From assembly GCF_012163155.1 (NCBI RefSeq), contig NZ_JAAVUN010000002.1:169075-233074 (forward strand): DNA of 64,000 nucleotides. Reading direction: 5' to 3'. The notes below the pieces were generated by a model. It was not told where the DNA came from, did not search any database, and saw nothing but the letters and a program-made list of their open reading frames with translations. Numbering within the stretch: the stretch's first letter is position 1; each line of letters starts with the position of its first letter. This DNA comes from Kocuria subflava (GTDB lineage Bacteria; Actinomycetota; Actinomycetes; Actinomycetales; Micrococcaceae). Below are positions 29,089 to 39,890 of this stretch, in pieces. The position numbers and the translations under genes were made by a program.

Positions 29089-30004
29089 AGGGCAGTACGT
29101 GCACGGCAGAGGCCAGAACCTCGCCGTAGACCTCATCCGGGTCCAGCTGACGCAGTTCTTCAGCCAGGCAGGCACTGAGCTCACGGTGGGGGATGGCCAC
29201 CCGCTGATCCGGTTGGCCAGGTTGGATCAAAGTCCCCAGGGAGTTGCCCGGGCGTTCCAAGGCGATGTCCCCGTTGGGACGCACCAAACGAACACCGCCC
29301 AAACCGTGCTGAGACTTCTCCGGGTGCACAAACCGCACCGGAGCCGATAGCCGCCCACTGAGCCAGGCACCCAGCAGGTGCACTCGTGATGAGTCGGCTG
29401 CACCGGTGACCACCACTTCTGAGACCGGGCCCGGTTCGGCCTGGTCCATGGCAGCAGCCAGCTGGACCCGCCAGTTGGTCAGACGCGTCCAGGACACATC
29501 AGTGTCTCCGGGGGCGTACTGCTGTGCCAGATGGGTCAAGGCCTCGCACACGTTCTGGGCATTGGAGGAATCAGTGATGCGCCGGTGGGCAATCTTGCCG
29601 ATGGACGAATCAGAGGGCTTATTGGGAACCCGATGGGGCCACCAGGCCACAATCGGTGCATCCGGCAACAACAGCGCAGAGACCAACATCTCTGAGGGCT
29701 CGGCCAGTTCCCCGTAACCGTGCAGCACCACCACCTCGGAGGCGCCGGCGTCGCCACCAATGCGCAACTGGGCGTCAAGGCGGGTGTAGTCCGAGGCCGA
29801 GTGGGACACGTGCATGATGATCCTGCAGGGGTGCTCGTGACTGGCCAGGATGGCTGCATCCAGGGCGCGTTCCGAGTGCCCCGCCTCTGCCATGATCACC
29901 AGCGTGAGCACACGGCCCAGGGCAACCACACCGCCCTCGTCACGTAGACGGTGCAGCTGTTTGTCGATGGCAGAGGTGGTGGTGTTCTCCAGATTGACGA
30001 TCAT
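29060..30004 (-). CDS. opcA: Glucose-6-phosphate dehydrogenase assembly protein OpcA
   Basis: Actinobacterial and cyanobacterial partner of glucose-6-phosphate dehydrogenase, needed for full enzyme activity. The 314-residue protein shows the OpcA layout, including RVLTLVI near the N-terminus, LLLPDAPIVAWWPHRVP in the middle and a C-terminal EELRQLDPDEVYGEVL segment. A Cys pair lies at the very end (LPCGVCGEG). The ATG at 30004 overlaps the zwf stop (ATGA), so the two are coupled, as expected for partners of one enzyme. Confidence 0.92.
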   Translation of the reverse strand: MIVNLENTTTSAIDKQLHRLRDEGGVVALGRVLTLVIMAEAGHSERALDAAILASHEHPCRIIMHVSHSASDYTRLDAQLRIGGDAGASEVVVLHGYGELAEPSEMLVSALLLPDAPIVAWWPHRVPNKPSDSSIGKIAHRRITDSSNAQNVCEALTHLAQQYAPGDTDVSWTRLTNWRVQLAAAMDQAEPGPVSEVVVTGAADSSRVHLLGAWLSGRLSAPVRFVHPEKSQHGLGGVRLVRPNGDIALERPGNSLGTLIQPGQPDQRVAIPHRELSACLAEELRQLDPDEVYGEVLASAVHVLPCGVCGEGAA

Positions 30005-31542
30005 GGCCGGCGCCACGTCCTTCCATCACGTTCCATCAGTCGATCTGCAGACGGCGGCCCCCAGGAGCCGGGTGCATAACCCTCCGGTTGCACCCCGTTG
30101 GCCTCCCAGTACTCCTCGAACGGATCCAGGATCCTCCAGGAGAGTTCAACTTCCTCGTGGTGGGGGAACAGCGGCGGTTCACCCAGCAGCACGTCCAAGA
30201 TCAAGCGTTCGTAGGCCTCGGGGGAGGATTCCGTGAACGCGTGCCCGTAACCGAAGTCCATGGTGACGTCCCGGATCTCCGCCTGGGTGCCCGGCACCTT
30301 GGAGGCAAACCGGATGGTGACACCCTCATCCGGCTGAATGCGGATCACAATGGCGTTGTTGCCGAACTCACCGGTGTCATGGGTGGTGAACAACCGGTCC
30401 GGGCTGCGCTTGAAGACCACGGCGATCTCCGTGACCCGCCGCCCCAGACGTTTGCCGGCACGCAGGTAGAACGGCACCCCGGCCCACCGCCGGTTGTAAA
30501 CCTCCAACCTCAAGGCGGCAAAGGTCTCCGTGCGCGAGTCATCCGGGATGTCGTCCTCGTCAAAGAAGGACTTGACCTCCTGGCCACCTTGCAGCCCGCC
30601 CTGGTACTGACCCAGCGCAGAACCCTCACTCAGATCCTCCGGCAGACGCACAGCAGCCAGCGCCTTGGCCTTTTCAGCTTGCAAAGCCTTGGCGGAGAAG
30701 TCGAAGGGCTCCTCCATGGCTGTCAGCGCCAACAACTGCAGCAGGTGGTTCTGGATGACGTCACGGGCAGCACCCACGCCGTCGTAATAACCGGCGCGGG
30801 AGCCGATGCCGATGTCCTCTGCCATGGTGATCTGCACGTGGTCCACGTAATTGGCGTTCCACAGCGGTTCAAACATGGTGTTGGCAAAGCGCATGGCCAA
30901 GAGGTTCTGCACCGTTTCCTTGCCCAGGTAGTGATCGATCCGGAAGATCGCATCCGGGGCGAACACGGACTCCACAATCTGGTTCAGCTCCTGGGCTGAG
31001 CGCAGATCATGGCCGAACGGCTTTTCGATGACCACACGCCGCCACCCGGAGGCGTCCTCGTGATCCGCCAGACCGTTCTCCGCCAACTGGTGGCAGACAA
31101 CTTCAAAGGCCTTGGGCGGAATGGAGAGGTAAAAGGCGTGATTGCCCCGGGTGCCACGTTCCCGATCCAGGTCCCGCAGCACGTTCTGCAGGCTCTGGTA
31201 GGCAGCGGTGTCATCGAATTCACCCTGGACAAACCGCAGACCTTCGGCGAATTGGTCCCACACCACGTCCTGGAACGGCGTGCGGGCATGGGCTTCCACC
31301 GATTCCCGGACGTAGGCGCGGAAGTCGTCGGCGCTCCACGGACGGCGGCCAAAACCCACCAAGGAGAACGACGGCGGCAGCAACCCTCGGTTCACAAGGT
31401 CATACATGGCCGGCAACAACTTCTTGCGGGCCAGATCCCCGGTGACGCCAAAGAGCACCAGCGCGGACGGGGCGGCGACCCTCACAAGGCGTTTGTCGCG
31501 ATCATCCCGTAGGGGGTTGGTGTGCGCGTTGGAGGTGGGCAC
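30001..31542 (-). CDS. zwf: Glucose-6-phosphate 1-dehydrogenase
   Basis: Oxidises glucose-6-phosphate to 6-phosphogluconolactone with NADP, the entry to the oxidative pentose-phosphate path. The 513-residue protein has the coenzyme motif FGVTGDLARKKLLPA near residue 32, the substrate signature RIDHYLGKE around 198 with the catalytic His nearby, and EKPFGHDL. GTG start with AGAGGAG upstream. It sits 14 bases after pgi and overlaps opcA. Confidence 0.96.
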   Translation of the reverse strand: MPTSNAHTNPLRDDRDKRLVRVAAPSALVLFGVTGDLARKKLLPAMYDLVNRGLLPPSFSLVGFGRRPWSADDFRAYVRESVEAHARTPFQDVVWDQFAEGLRFVQGEFDDTAAYQSLQNVLRDLDRERGTRGNHAFYLSIPPKAFEVVCHQLAENGLADHEDASGWRRVVIEKPFGHDLRSAQELNQIVESVFAPDAIFRIDHYLGKETVQNLLAMRFANTMFEPLWNANYVDHVQITMAEDIGIGSRAGYYDGVGAARDVIQNHLLQLLALTAMEEPFDFSAKALQAEKAKALAAVRLPEDLSEGSALGQYQGGLQGGQEVKSFFDEDDIPDDSRTETFAALRLEVYNRRWAGVPFYLRAGKRLGRRVTEIAVVFKRSPDRLFTTHDTGEFGNNAIVIRIQPDEGVTIRFASKVPGTQAEIRDVTMDFGYGHAFTESSPEAYERLILDVLLGEPPLFPHHEEVELSWRILDPFEEYWEANGVQPEGYAPGSWGPPSADRLMERDGRTWRRP

Positions 31543-31556
31543 TTTGCTCCTCTGGT

Positions 31557-33176
31557 TCAGCGCTGGGCGAGTGCAGTCAACACGTCCAGCAGCTGGGAGA
31601 CCCCGGTCTCCCGGTCCGTCAGACGCAGACGCAGCACGGGGCGGCCGTGCTCCTCAAGGACCTGGGCATCGCCGTCGGCCTGGGCGGAGATGAGCTCGCC
31701 AAAGGTGAACGGGATCCCGGGAATCTCCAGGTCGGTCTCCGAGTCAGCAGTGATCTGCAGGAACACGCCCACACCGGGGCCACCCTTGTGGAACTGGCCC
31801 GTGGAGTGCAGGAACCGGGGTCCCCAGCCAAAGGTGGTGGGACGGCCCGTGGCAGTGGCCACCAGGGGGCGAGCATCCTCCAACTCGGTCCAGGTCAGGC
31901 GGTCGAAGTAGGCCTGGATGGAGACGTAGCCGTCAGCCGGCAACCGGTCCAGCAGGGCCACGACGGCCTGAGTCAGGTTCTGTGCCCCGTCCAACAGATC
32001 GGCGGCACCGCGGATCTCCACGGAGCCGTCCACCAGGACAGCGGGGGTGGGCTCAGGCTTGTCGGCCAGCACGGCACGGGTGGCGGTCTTGGCGGACTCC
32101 ACATCGGGCTGGTCAAAGGGGTTGATGCCCAGCAGCTTGCCGGCCACAGCGGTCGCGACTTCCCATAGGAGCATCTGGGCGCCCAAGGAACCGGCCACAG
32201 CCACGGCATCGCCTTCGGGTGCAGTCTCGGTGTCCTGCGGAACCAGGTAGGCGGGCAGAACGTCAGATGCCACGGGAGCCTTCAGTTCGGGGACGTCGTC
32301 GGTGACCACCACCGGGAGGATGCCGGTGCCGTCCTTGCCGGTTGACTCGGCGATGAGCTGCTCGGCCCAGTCGGCAAATCCAACGATCCCGGAGCCGCAG
32401 TCCTGGATCAACAACTTGTTGCGCAGGGGAGTGGTACCGCCCATGACCGCGCCCAGCAGGAGGCCCAGGTTGTCCTCGGCGTCCTCACGCAGCACCTCGG
32501 CGGCCTCGTCCACCTCGTCCAGCAGGGCCTCCAGGTCAACGCCGGCCAGACCGGAGGGGACCAGGCCAAAGGCCGTCATGGCGGAGAAGCGCCCACCGAC
32601 GGTGGGATCAGCCGTGAATACCGCACGGTAACCGGCGTCCCGGGATGCCTGATCGAACGGGGAACCGGGGTCGGTGACCACCACCAGACGGCGCGCGGCA
32701 TCGATTCCGGCGTCGTTGAAGGCCTTCTCAAATGCACGGCGTGCAGAATCGGTCTCCACCGTGGAACCGGACTTGGAGGAGATCACGGCAGCGGTTCGGG
32801 CAATGTCCTTGGTCAGGGCCGCCTGCACCATGACGGGGTCGGTGGAGTCCAACACGAACAGCTCCACGCCGGCGGTCTTGGTGATCACCTCAGGGGCCAG
32901 GGAGGAGCCACCCATACCGGCCAGTACGAATCGGTCCACGCCTTCTGCGGCAAAGGACTCACGCAGCTCATTGATCTGAGCAACCAGAGGGCGGGAGACC
33001 TCAGAGGCATCCACCCATCCCAGGCGCTTGGAGGACTCGTCCTCCGCAGCAGGGCCCCACATGGTGTGGTCCTTGGCGAACAACCGGGAGGCGAACTTTT
33101 CCTCCACCAGGGTGGGAACATGGCGGTCGGCTGCCTTGCTGGCGGCACCGTTGAGCATCACGGACAGGGAACTCAT
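31557..33176 (-). CDS. pgi: Glucose-6-phosphate isomerase
   Basis: Interconverts glucose-6-phosphate and fructose-6-phosphate. The 539-residue protein has GMGGSSLAPEVI near residue 87 and SKSGSTVETD near 128, the phosphate-binding segments of the SIS fold, and a C-terminal half typical of the actinobacterial form encoded between tal and zwf. It is divergent from E. coli Pgi. The ATG at 33176 has GAGAGGA upstream; the frame is open further but without a better start. Confidence 0.9.
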   Translation of the reverse strand: MSSLSVMLNGAASKAADRHVPTLVEEKFASRLFAKDHTMWGPAAEDESSKRLGWVDASEVSRPLVAQINELRESFAAEGVDRFVLAGMGGSSLAPEVITKTAGVELFVLDSTDPVMVQAALTKDIARTAAVISSKSGSTVETDSARRAFEKAFNDAGIDAARRLVVVTDPGSPFDQASRDAGYRAVFTADPTVGGRFSAMTAFGLVPSGLAGVDLEALLDEVDEAAEVLREDAEDNLGLLLGAVMGGTTPLRNKLLIQDCGSGIVGFADWAEQLIAESTGKDGTGILPVVVTDDVPELKAPVASDVLPAYLVPQDTETAPEGDAVAVAGSLGAQMLLWEVATAVAGKLLGINPFDQPDVESAKTATRAVLADKPEPTPAVLVDGSVEIRGAADLLDGAQNLTQAVVALLDRLPADGYVSIQAYFDRLTWTELEDARPLVATATGRPTTFGWGPRFLHSTGQFHKGGPGVGVFLQITADSETDLEIPGIPFTFGELISAQADGDAQVLEEHGRPVLRLRLTDRETGVSQLLDVLTALAQR

Positions 33177-33287
33177 GACGTCCTCTCTGAGCGCCCGGTG
33201 GCGCTCCTGCATGCATGGGGTGTTCGGTGGGTGGAGATGTGTGCAGGTGTGACCGGTCAACCGGCCACACCCACACACATCAGCGGA

Positions 33288-34394
33288 TCAGCGTGCCTGA
33301 TCCAGCGCGGTCTGAACGGTTTCCAGAAGCTCGGCCCAAGAGGCCTCGAACTTCTCCACACCTTCGGATTCGAGTTTTGCCACGACGTCGTTGTAGTCGA
33401 TGCCCAGCTGCGCCAACTGATCCAACAGGGCGTTGGATTCCTGGTAGGTGCCGGTGATGGTGTCACCGGTGATCTGGGCCTGCTCAGCCGTGGCGTCCAA
33501 AGTCTTCTCCGGCATGGTGTTGACCGTGTTGGGTGCAACCAGGCCGTCCACATACAGGGTGGCCGGCAGGGCCGGGTCCTTGGTGCCGGTGGAGGCCCAC
33601 AGGGGACGCTGACGGTTGGCACCGGCGGATTCCAGACGCTTCCAGCGCTCGGTGCCAATGGAGTCCTCGTACACCTGGTACGCCAGACGGGCATTGGCCA
33701 GACCGGCCTTGGACTTCAGCGCCAAAGCCTCATCCGTGCCGATCTCCTCCAGCTTGGCGTCCACGGCAGAATCCACGCGCGAGACAAAGAAGGAGGCCAC
33801 CGAATGAATGGTGGAGAGGTCCTTGCCGTTCTCCAGAGCTTTTTCCAACCCGGACATGTAGGCGTTGACCACGGCACGGTAGCGCTCCAAGGAAAAGATC
33901 AGCGTGACGTTCACGGAGACACCCTCTGCCAGGGTTTCGGCAATGGACGGCAGACCGGCCTCCGTGGCCGGAATCTTGATCAGCACGTTGTCCCGGTCAA
34001 TGGTGTCCGACAACCGCCGGGCCATGGCGGCGGTGGCCTCCGGGTCATTGGCCAGACGCGGGTCCACCTCAATGGACACGCGGCCGTCCTGGCCCTGGGT
34101 GGCCTCTGCAATGTTGGCGAACACGTCACAGGCGTCCCGGACGTCATCCGTGGTGATGGTGAAAACAGCTTCGTCCACGTCCGCGCCGGCAGCGGCCAGT
34201 TCCTTGACCTGGTCCGCATAGGCAGCACCGTTGGAGAGAGCACCGGCAAAGATCGTGGGATTGGTGGTCACACCCACCACGTCCTTGGTGTCGATCAATT
34301 CCTGCAGGTTCCCGCTGGTCAGACGCTCGCGGGAGAGATCGTCCAGCCAGATGGACACGCCGGCATCGGAAAGCTTCTTGGTTGAGGCAGTCAT
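33288..34394 (-). CDS. tal: Transaldolase
   Basis: Moves a dihydroxyacetone unit between sugar phosphates in the non-oxidative pentose-phosphate path. The 368-residue protein has VTTNPTIF around residue 42 and the Schiff-base Lys in NVLIKIPAT around 140. The length matches the actinobacterial class of transaldolase. The ATG has AAGGAGT eight bases upstream. It lies between tkt and pgi. Confidence 0.95.
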   Translation of the reverse strand: MTASTKKLSDAGVSIWLDDLSRERLTSGNLQELIDTKDVVGVTTNPTIFAGALSNGAAYADQVKELAAAGADVDEAVFTITTDDVRDACDVFANIAEATQGQDGRVSIEVDPRLANDPEATAAMARRLSDTIDRDNVLIKIPATEAGLPSIAETLAEGVSVNVTLIFSLERYRAVVNAYMSGLEKALENGKDLSTIHSVASFFVSRVDSAVDAKLEEIGTDEALALKSKAGLANARLAYQVYEDSIGTERWKRLESAGANRQRPLWASTGTKDPALPATLYVDGLVAPNTVNTMPEKTLDATAEQAQITGDTITGTYQESNALLDQLAQLGIDYNDVVAKLESEGVEKFEASWAELLETVQTALDQAR

Positions 34395-34420
34395 TGCGGA
34401 CTCCTTTGCAGTTGGTGGGC

Positions 34421-36538
34421 TCAGCGCTGGGCTGCAGCCACGGCGTCTATGGATTCGTGGGCCTTGGAGGCGACGTCCTTGGCGGTGATGCCGAACTCCT
34501 GGTAGAGCTTCTCGTAAGCAGCCGACTCACCGAAGTGTTCCAGGGATACCGCGCGACCGTAGGAGCCCAGGATGTCGTTCCAGGACATGGCAATGCCCGC
34601 CTCAACGCTCACGCGTGCCTGAACGGCGGAGGGGATCACGGATTCCCGGTAGTCGGCGTCCTGGTTGTCGAACCACTCGCGGCATGGCATGGAGACCACA
34701 CGACCCTTGATGCCCTCGGCTGCCAAGGACTCACGGGCCTCCAGAGCCAGCTGGACCTCGGATCCGGTGCCGATCAGGATCACGTCCGGGGTGCCGTCGG
34801 TGTCAGCCAGGACGTAACCGCCGCGGGCCACGCCTTCGGCCGAGGCCAACTTCTCACCGTCACCCTCCATGCCTTCGCGCAGGAACGTGGGCACGTTCTG
34901 CCGGGTCAGTGCCAGGCCGGCCGGCCGTTCCCGGTTCTCCAGGACGGTCCTCCAGGCCACGGAGACCTCGTTGGCATCCGCAGGCCGCACGACGTCGAAC
35001 CCCGGGATCGCGCGCAAGGAGGAAAGCTGCTCCACGGGCTGGTGCGTGGGGCCGTCCTCACCCAGACCAATGGAGTCGTGGGTCCACACGTGGATGGCGG
35101 GGACCTTCATCAGCGCGCCCAGGCGGACCGCCGGACGCTGGTAGTCGGAGAAGATCAGGAACGTCCCGGAGAAGGCCCGGGTCTGAGAGGACATGGTGAT
35201 GCCGTTGACGATCGAAGCAGCGGCGTGCTCGCGGATGCCGAAGTGCAGGACACGGCCGTACGGATTGCCCGTCCACTTGGCAGTGGAGTGCTCGGACGGG
35301 ATGAACGAGGCCGCAGATTCAATGGTGGTGTTGTTGGACCCAGCCAAATCAGCCGATCCACCCCACAGCTCGGGGAAGGTGTCCGCAATGGCGTTGATGA
35401 CCTTGCCGGAGGCGGAACGCGTGGCCACGTCCTTGCCGGCTTCGAACACCGGGAACGCATCCGCATAACCCTGGGGCAACTCGCCATCGCGCAGGCGGTC
35501 GTAGAGCTTGGCACGCTCCGGGTTGGCTTCCCGCCAGGCCTGGAAGGTCTCTTCCCACGCCTTGCGATCATCCGCACCACGCTGCAGGAGCTCACGGGTG
35601 TGGGCCAGGACGTCGTCGTCGATCACAAAGTGCTGCTCGGGATCAAAGCCGAGCACCTCCTTGGTGGCTGCCAACTCTTCTGCACCCAGCTTGGAGCCGT
35701 GGATCCCGCCGGTGTTCTGCTTGTTGGGAGCAGGCCAGCCAATGATGGTGCGCAGGTTGATCAAGGACGGCTTGGAGGTTTCGGCCTCGGCTGCCTTGAT
35801 GGCATCGAACAGCGCCTGGACGTTTTCCTGGTACTCGCCGCCACCGTTGGTCCAGTCCACGGTCTGGACGTGCCAGCCGTAGGACTCGTAACGCATGGCG
35901 ACGTCCTCGGTGAACGCGACGTCGGTGTCGTCCTCGATGGAAATCTGGTTCTGGTCGTAAATGACCACCAAGTTGCCCAGTTCCTGGTGCCCCGCCAACG
36001 ACGACGCCTCCGAGGTTACGCCTTCCTGGAGGTCACCGTCCGAGGCGATGACGTAGATGTGGTGATCAAAGGGGGACTCGCCCTGTGCAGCTTCCGGATC
36101 GAACAGGCCGCGGGTGTAGCGCTGTCCGTAGGCAAAGCCCACGGCGGAGGCCAGACCCTGACCCAAGGGGCCGGTGGTGATCTCCACGCCCTTGGTGTGC
36201 CGGTACTCAGGGTGGCCCGGGGTCTTGGCGCCCCAGGTGCGCAACGACTCGATGTCCTCCATCTCCAGGCCGAACCCACCCAGGAACAGCTGCAGGTACA
36301 GCGTCAGCGAGGTGTGGCCGGGGGAGAGGATGAAGCGGTCGCGGCCGGTCCAACGGTCATCGGAGGGATCGTGGCGCATGACCTTCTGGAACAGCAGGTA
36401 GGCGGCGGGCGCCAGGCTCATGGCCGTGCCGGGGTGGCCTGAGCCAACCTTCTCCACGGCATCAGCAGCCAGAACACGCACGGTGTCCACGGCTCGGCGA
36501 TCAAGATCGGTCCAGGTGAGCTGCTCAGACTGAGGCAC
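34421..36538 (-). CDS. tkt: Transketolase
   Basis: Thiamine-diphosphate enzyme moving two-carbon units in the pentose-phosphate path. The 705-residue protein shows [11 protein letters not shown] near residue 35, the ThDP motif GDGxxxEG in the form [13 protein letters not shown] near 165, and the C-terminal [14 protein letters not shown] segment with the catalytic pair region. GTG start with GGAAGGA upstream. First gene of the tkt-tal-pgi-zwf-opcA-pgl operon. Confidence 0.96.
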   Translation of the reverse strand: MPQSEQLTWTDLDRRAVDTVRVLAADAVEKVGSGHPGTAMSLAPAAYLLFQKVMRHDPSDDRWTGRDRFILSPGHTSLTLYLQLFLGGFGLEMEDIESLRTWGAKTPGHPEYRHTKGVEITTGPLGQGLASAVGFAYGQRYTRGLFDPEAAQGESPFDHHIYVIASDGDLQEGVTSEASSLAGHQELGNLVVIYDQNQISIEDDTDVAFTEDVAMRYESYGWHVQTVDWTNGGGEYQENVQALFDAIKAAEAETSKPSLINLRTIIGWPAPNKQNTGGIHGSKLGAEELAATKEVLGFDPEQHFVIDDDVLAHTRELLQRGADDRKAWEETFQAWREANPERAKLYDRLRDGELPQGYADAFPVFEAGKDVATRSASGKVINAIADTFPELWGGSADLAGSNNTTIESAASFIPSEHSTAKWTGNPYGRVLHFGIREHAAASIVNGITMSSQTRAFSGTFLIFSDYQRPAVRLGALMKVPAIHVWTHDSIGLGEDGPTHQPVEQLSSLRAIPGFDVVRPADANEVSVAWRTVLENRERPAGLALTRQNVPTFLREGMEGDGEKLASAEGVARGGYVLADTDGTPDVILIGTGSEVQLALEARESLAAEGIKGRVVSMPCREWFDNQDADYRESVIPSAVQARVSVEAGIAMSWNDILGSYGRAVSLEHFGESAAYEKLYQEFGITAKDVASKAHESIDAVAAAQR

Positions 36539-36930
36539 GGGAACACTGTCCTTCCAATGAGACGGTTCGCTGATGGCACCGTGCTTGCCGATCTGGGCGC
36601 ACCAGATCGGGCAGACGCGGTGCTGTTCGATGATCAGCCTAAGTCACACCCGTGGGGACCCGTATTTGCCTACGGAGGGTTTCCTGCTGATTGCGCGTGC
36701 GGCATAACTGCGGCGTGAGCCATGATACATCTGGGATCGGGCGCAGCAGGACCGGTCAGCGAATGCCTGCCGAATGTGGTGTTTCGCGCTAGACTGGGCG
36801 GAATTCCGTTGTGTCCATTGCCATGACTGGCACATCACGCAACGCCAACTCAGTACCGCTAGAACAGCACTGCCTAGTCAGCACCGCCATCACCTCAGCA
36901 CCACCAACAACGTCAGGGAGAGCGAAACAC
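36539..36930. promoter_or_regulatory. Divergent tkt/ctaB promoter region
   Basis: No gene seen. On the minus strand a TAGGCT -10 box at 36641-36636 would start tkt mRNA with a leader of about 90 bases. On the plus strand TAGACT at 36790-36795 would start ctaB mRNA, with about 130 bases of leader to the chosen GTG. No strong -35 boxes and no obvious operator. Confidence 0.5.
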
Positions 36931-37905
36931 GTGAGCTCAACGCACGCCTCGGAGCACGCCGTGATCCCTGCCCCCGGTGACGCTCACGAGCCTGCAGCAG
37001 GCCGCAACACCTCCCTGATGGACCGCATCAAGGCGTACCTGCAGCTGATGAAGCTGCGCATTGTGGAGCTTTTGCTGATCGCCACGGTGCCCACCATGAT
37101 CTTTGCCCAGCAGGGCATGCCGAGTTTTTGGCTGATCCTGAACACCTTGATTGGCGGCACGCTCTCGGCCGGTGCGGCCGGAGCTTTCAACTCCTACATT
37201 GACCGCGAATCCGACCGCGTGATGAAGCGCACCTCCAAGCGGCCGCTGGTCACGCGTGTGGTGGGGGATCGGGAGGCCTTGATCTTTGCCTGGATCGTGG
37301 CCGTGGTCTCCGTGATCTGGTTCCTGGTGTTCGTCAACCTGCTGGCAGCTGTGCTGACGGCTGTGGCGATCTTCCTGTACGCAGTCTTCTACTCGATCAT
37401 CCTCAAGCGCCGCACCTCCCAGAACATTGTGTGGGGTGGCGTGGCCGGTTGCATGCCCGTGCTGATCGCCTGGGCCGCCGTGACCGGCACCGTGGAGTGG
37501 CCGGCGGTGGTGCTGTTTGCCGTGGTGTTCCTCTGGACCCCGCCGCACTACTGGCCGCTGTCCATGAAGTACGCCGCTGACTACTCCCGCGCCGGGATTC
37601 CCATGCTGGGTGCCATTTCACCTGCGGGCAAAGTGGCCTCCCAGGTGGTGCTCTACGGCTGGGCGACCGCCATCTGCTCGTTGCTGCTGGTGCCTGTGGG
37701 TGGCGCGGGGTGGCTTTATGCCAGCGTGTCCTTGGCGGCCGGTGCCTGGTTTGTCTACGAATGCCACCGTCTGCTGCGCCTGGCCAATGCCGGGGAAGCT
37801 ACCGACAAACAGGCCATGCGCGTGTTCCACGGCTCCATCACCTACTTGACCTTGGTTTTCGTGGCCGTTGCGGTGGACCCCTTTGTGGGTGGCCCCATTC
37901 TGTGA
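36931..37905 (+). CDS. ctaB: Protoheme IX farnesyltransferase (heme O synthase)
   Basis: Farnesylates heme b to heme O for cytochrome aa3 oxidase. The UbiA-type prenyltransferase signature is present: [19 protein letters not shown], with the Asp-rich metal site, and a second Asp-containing site [13 protein letters not shown]. About nine membrane helices. The frame opens at a GTG at 36811, but the GTG at 36931 has AGGGAGAG nine bases upstream and gives the usual length (324 residues). Works with ctaA, 3 kb downstream. Confidence 0.93.
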   Translation: MSSTHASEHAVIPAPGDAHEPAAGRNTSLMDRIKAYLQLMKLRIVELLLIATVPTMIFAQQGMPSFWLILNTLIGGTLSAGAAGAFNSYIDRESDRVMKRTSKRPLVTRVVGDREALIFAWIVAVVSVIWFLVFVNLLAAVLTAVAIFLYAVFYSIILKRRTSQNIVWGGVAGCMPVLIAWAAVTGTVEWPAVVLFAVVFLWTPPHYWPLSMKYAADYSRAGIPMLGAISPAGKVASQVVLYGWATAICSLLLVPVGGAGWLYASVSLAAGAWFVYECHRLLRLANAGEATDKQAMRVFHGSITYLTLVFVAVAVDPFVGGPIL

Positions 37906-37910
37906 CCCCG

Positions 37911-37916
37911 TAGACT
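37911..37916 (+). promoter_or_regulatory. -10 box of a probable leaderless promoter of the DapA-family gene
   Basis: TAGACT, seven bases, ATG at 37924, lying just beyond the ctaB stop. Confidence 0.5.
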
Positions 37917-37923
37917 GCCCACC

Positions 37924-38832
37924 ATGCTGAGCATGCGCTTCTCCGGTCTGGTGGCCTATCCGGTCACGCCTTTTGCCCCCGGAGGAGTATTGGACCTGGA
38001 GGCACTGTCCCAGCAGGTGGGCGCCCTGTCCGAATCGGGTGTTGACGAGATCTGCGTTCTGGGCACCGCCGGTTCTTTCGCCTACCTCAGCAACGACGAA
38101 CGCGGCGACGTCGTCCGCACTGCCGCGGCTGCAGCCGCCGGATCAGGCGTGCCGGTGGGCGTGGGGATTTCCGCGCTGACCACTCAGCAGGTGTTGGAAC
38201 TGGCATGGGATGCGGAGAACTCCGGGGCGGATGCCTTGGTGGTCAACCCGCTGTCCTACGTGGCCTTGCGCTCCCCGGAGATCGCTGACCAGGTGGAAAC
38301 CGTGGCCTCCTCCGTGGGCCTTCCCCTGTGCCTGGACAACAACCCCGCCACCACGGGCTTTGTCTACCCCGTGGATTTGGCCGCGGAACTGACCCATCTG
38401 GAGAACGTGGTGGCCTTCAAGGACACCGCTGATTCCGTCCGGGCCCTGCAGAACCGCCGCCACCTGTTCGACCAACTGTGTGAACCCGGGACTTCCTTTG
38501 GCGTGGCCAGCCCACAACTGATCATTGACGACGCCGATCCCTCCATGGCCTGGCACACCGGCTTGGCTGCGGCTCTCCCGGAGGAATTCGTGGCCTTCCG
38601 CGCCGCTGCCGTGACCCAGGACCGGGAGGCACTGGCCCGGTGGAAACAGGCCTTTGCGCCATTGATCGACGTCCTGCGTTGGGAACGACCCTTGAGTTCC
38701 ATCTACGCGCTCAACGACGTCTGTGGGGTCCGTACGGCAGCACCCCGCCGACCCATTCACCCCGTGACGTCCCAAAGTCGGCAGCGGATAGCCGAAGCTG
38801 TCCAGGTGGTTCGAGCAGCGCTGCGCGCGTGA
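37924..38832 (+). CDS. DapA/N-acetylneuraminate lyase family aldolase, substrate unknown
   Basis: A 302-residue TIM-barrel protein of the dihydrodipicolinate synthase family. The Schiff-base Lys is kept (VVAFKDTAD, Lys about 166). Other positions differ: the GTTGE motif is GTAGS (47-51), and where the family has the catalytic Tyr in YNxP there is Asp (DNNP, about 138-141). It is therefore unlikely to be the lysine-pathway enzyme DapA; a 2-keto-acid lyase or related aldolase is more probable. It stands between ctaB and an ABC exporter. Confidence 0.75.
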   Translation: MLSMRFSGLVAYPVTPFAPGGVLDLEALSQQVGALSESGVDEICVLGTAGSFAYLSNDERGDVVRTAAAAAAGSGVPVGVGISALTTQQVLELAWDAENSGADALVVNPLSYVALRSPEIADQVETVASSVGLPLCLDNNPATTGFVYPVDLAAELTHLENVVAFKDTADSVRALQNRRHLFDQLCEPGTSFGVASPQLIIDDADPSMAWHTGLAAALPEEFVAFRAAAVTQDREALARWKQAFAPLIDVLRWERPLSSIYALNDVCGVRTAAPRRPIHPVTSQSRQRIAEAVQVVRAALRA

Positions 38833-38858
38833 GTTCCAACGGCGGGCGCTGAAGTACC

Positions 38859-38864
38859 TACACT
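38859..38864 (+). promoter_or_regulatory. -10 box of a probable leaderless ABC-exporter promoter
   Basis: TACACT, six bases, GTG at 38871. Confidence 0.5.
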
Positions 38865-38870
38865 GGCTCA

Positions 38871-39890
38871 GTGCCCATGGACCAGATGACGCCACCCCCC
38901 TCACCTCAAGACTCCGCCACCACCAACACGGCAGCGGCGCTGGAGGTTTGCAACCTCCAGATGGAGTTCAAGGTTGCTGCTGGGAGAGGCCATCACAGTG
39001 TCAAGGCCGTCAATGGCTTGAGCTTCCAGGCGGCTCACGGCCAGGTCACCGCCCTGTTGGGTCCCAACGGCGCGGGCAAGACCACCACTTTGGAGTGTGC
39101 GCAGGGTTTGCTGAAACCAACCGGCGGCAGCGTTCGGCTCCTCGGGGAGAACCCGTGGAACGCAGGGCCAGCACTGCGCGCGCGGGCTGGTGTGATGCTG
39201 CAGGACGGTGGCTTGCCCCAGAGCGCCCGCCCCGGTGAGTTCCTCAAACACATCAGTTCCATGTACCGCCGGCCTGCGGACATGCAAGAACTGATGGACA
39301 CCCTGGGCATCAACTCCTACCTCAAGACTCCGCTGCGTCGCCTCTCCGGCGGCCAGAAGCAGCGCGTGGCCCTGGCCGCAGCCTTGGCCGGGGATCCGGA
39401 GGTCGTGTTCTTGGATGAACCCTCAGCAGGCCTTGACCCGCAATCCCGCGCCGTGGTCTTTGACCTGATCGCCCAGCTCAAACAGCGCGGCACGGCAGTT
39501 GTGCTGACCACCCATTTGTTGGACGACGCCCAACGCCTGGCCGATCACGTGGTGATCGTGGACCGGGGAACCGTTCGGAGGTCGGGTACGGTCGCCGAGC
39601 TGATTGCCGGGGATGACACCACGGGAGTGCTGCGCGTGGGCCTGACCGCCAGGCAACGTGACCTGTGGGAGGAGGCGCCGCCGTCGTTGACGGGTGCGGG
39701 GCCTGAGTCCGGTGTGCAGGTTGAGATGCACCAGGAGGAGGTCACCGTGACCGGCACCTTTGGGCCGCAACTGCTGGAGGAGATCACCACCTGGCTGGCC
39801 ACCACAGGAGAGTTGCCCACGTCCATGACATTGCAGCCGCGCACCCTGGAGGACGTTTTCCTGGCAGTGGCCGGACGGGAGATCCGATGA
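38871..39890 (+). CDS. ABC transporter ATP-binding protein
   Basis: ATPase subunit of an ABC-2 type exporter. The 339-residue protein has Walker A GPNGAGKTTT near residue 64, the Q-loop region MLQDGGLP, signature LSGGQKQRVALAAAL near 156, Walker B VVFLDEPSAGLD and the switch His in TTHLLDD. A C-terminal extension of about 100 residues follows the ATPase core. The pair with the next gene lies between ctaB and ctaA; the same ABC pair sits beside ctaA and sufR in mycobacteria, so a link to heme or respiratory assembly is possible. Substrate unknown. Confidence 0.9.
   Translation: MPMDQMTPPPSPQDSATTNTAAALEVCNLQMEFKVAAGRGHHSVKAVNGLSFQAAHGQVTALLGPNGAGKTTTLECAQGLLKPTGGSVRLLGENPWNAGPALRARAGVMLQDGGLPQSARPGEFLKHISSMYRRPADMQELMDTLGINSYLKTPLRRLSGGQKQRVALAAALAGDPEVVFLDEPSAGLDPQSRAVVFDLIAQLKQRGTAVVLTTHLLDDAQRLADHVVIVDRGTVRRSGTVAELIAGDDTTGVLRVGLTARQRDLWEEAPPSLTGAGPESGVQVEMHQEEVTVTGTFGPQLLEEITTWLATTGELPTSMTLQPRTLEDVFLAVAGREIR

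Noticed and set aside
34382..36442. Long plus-strand open frame opposite tkt
   Set aside because: tkt is certain by motifs; the antisense product shows no domain and no ribosome binding site.
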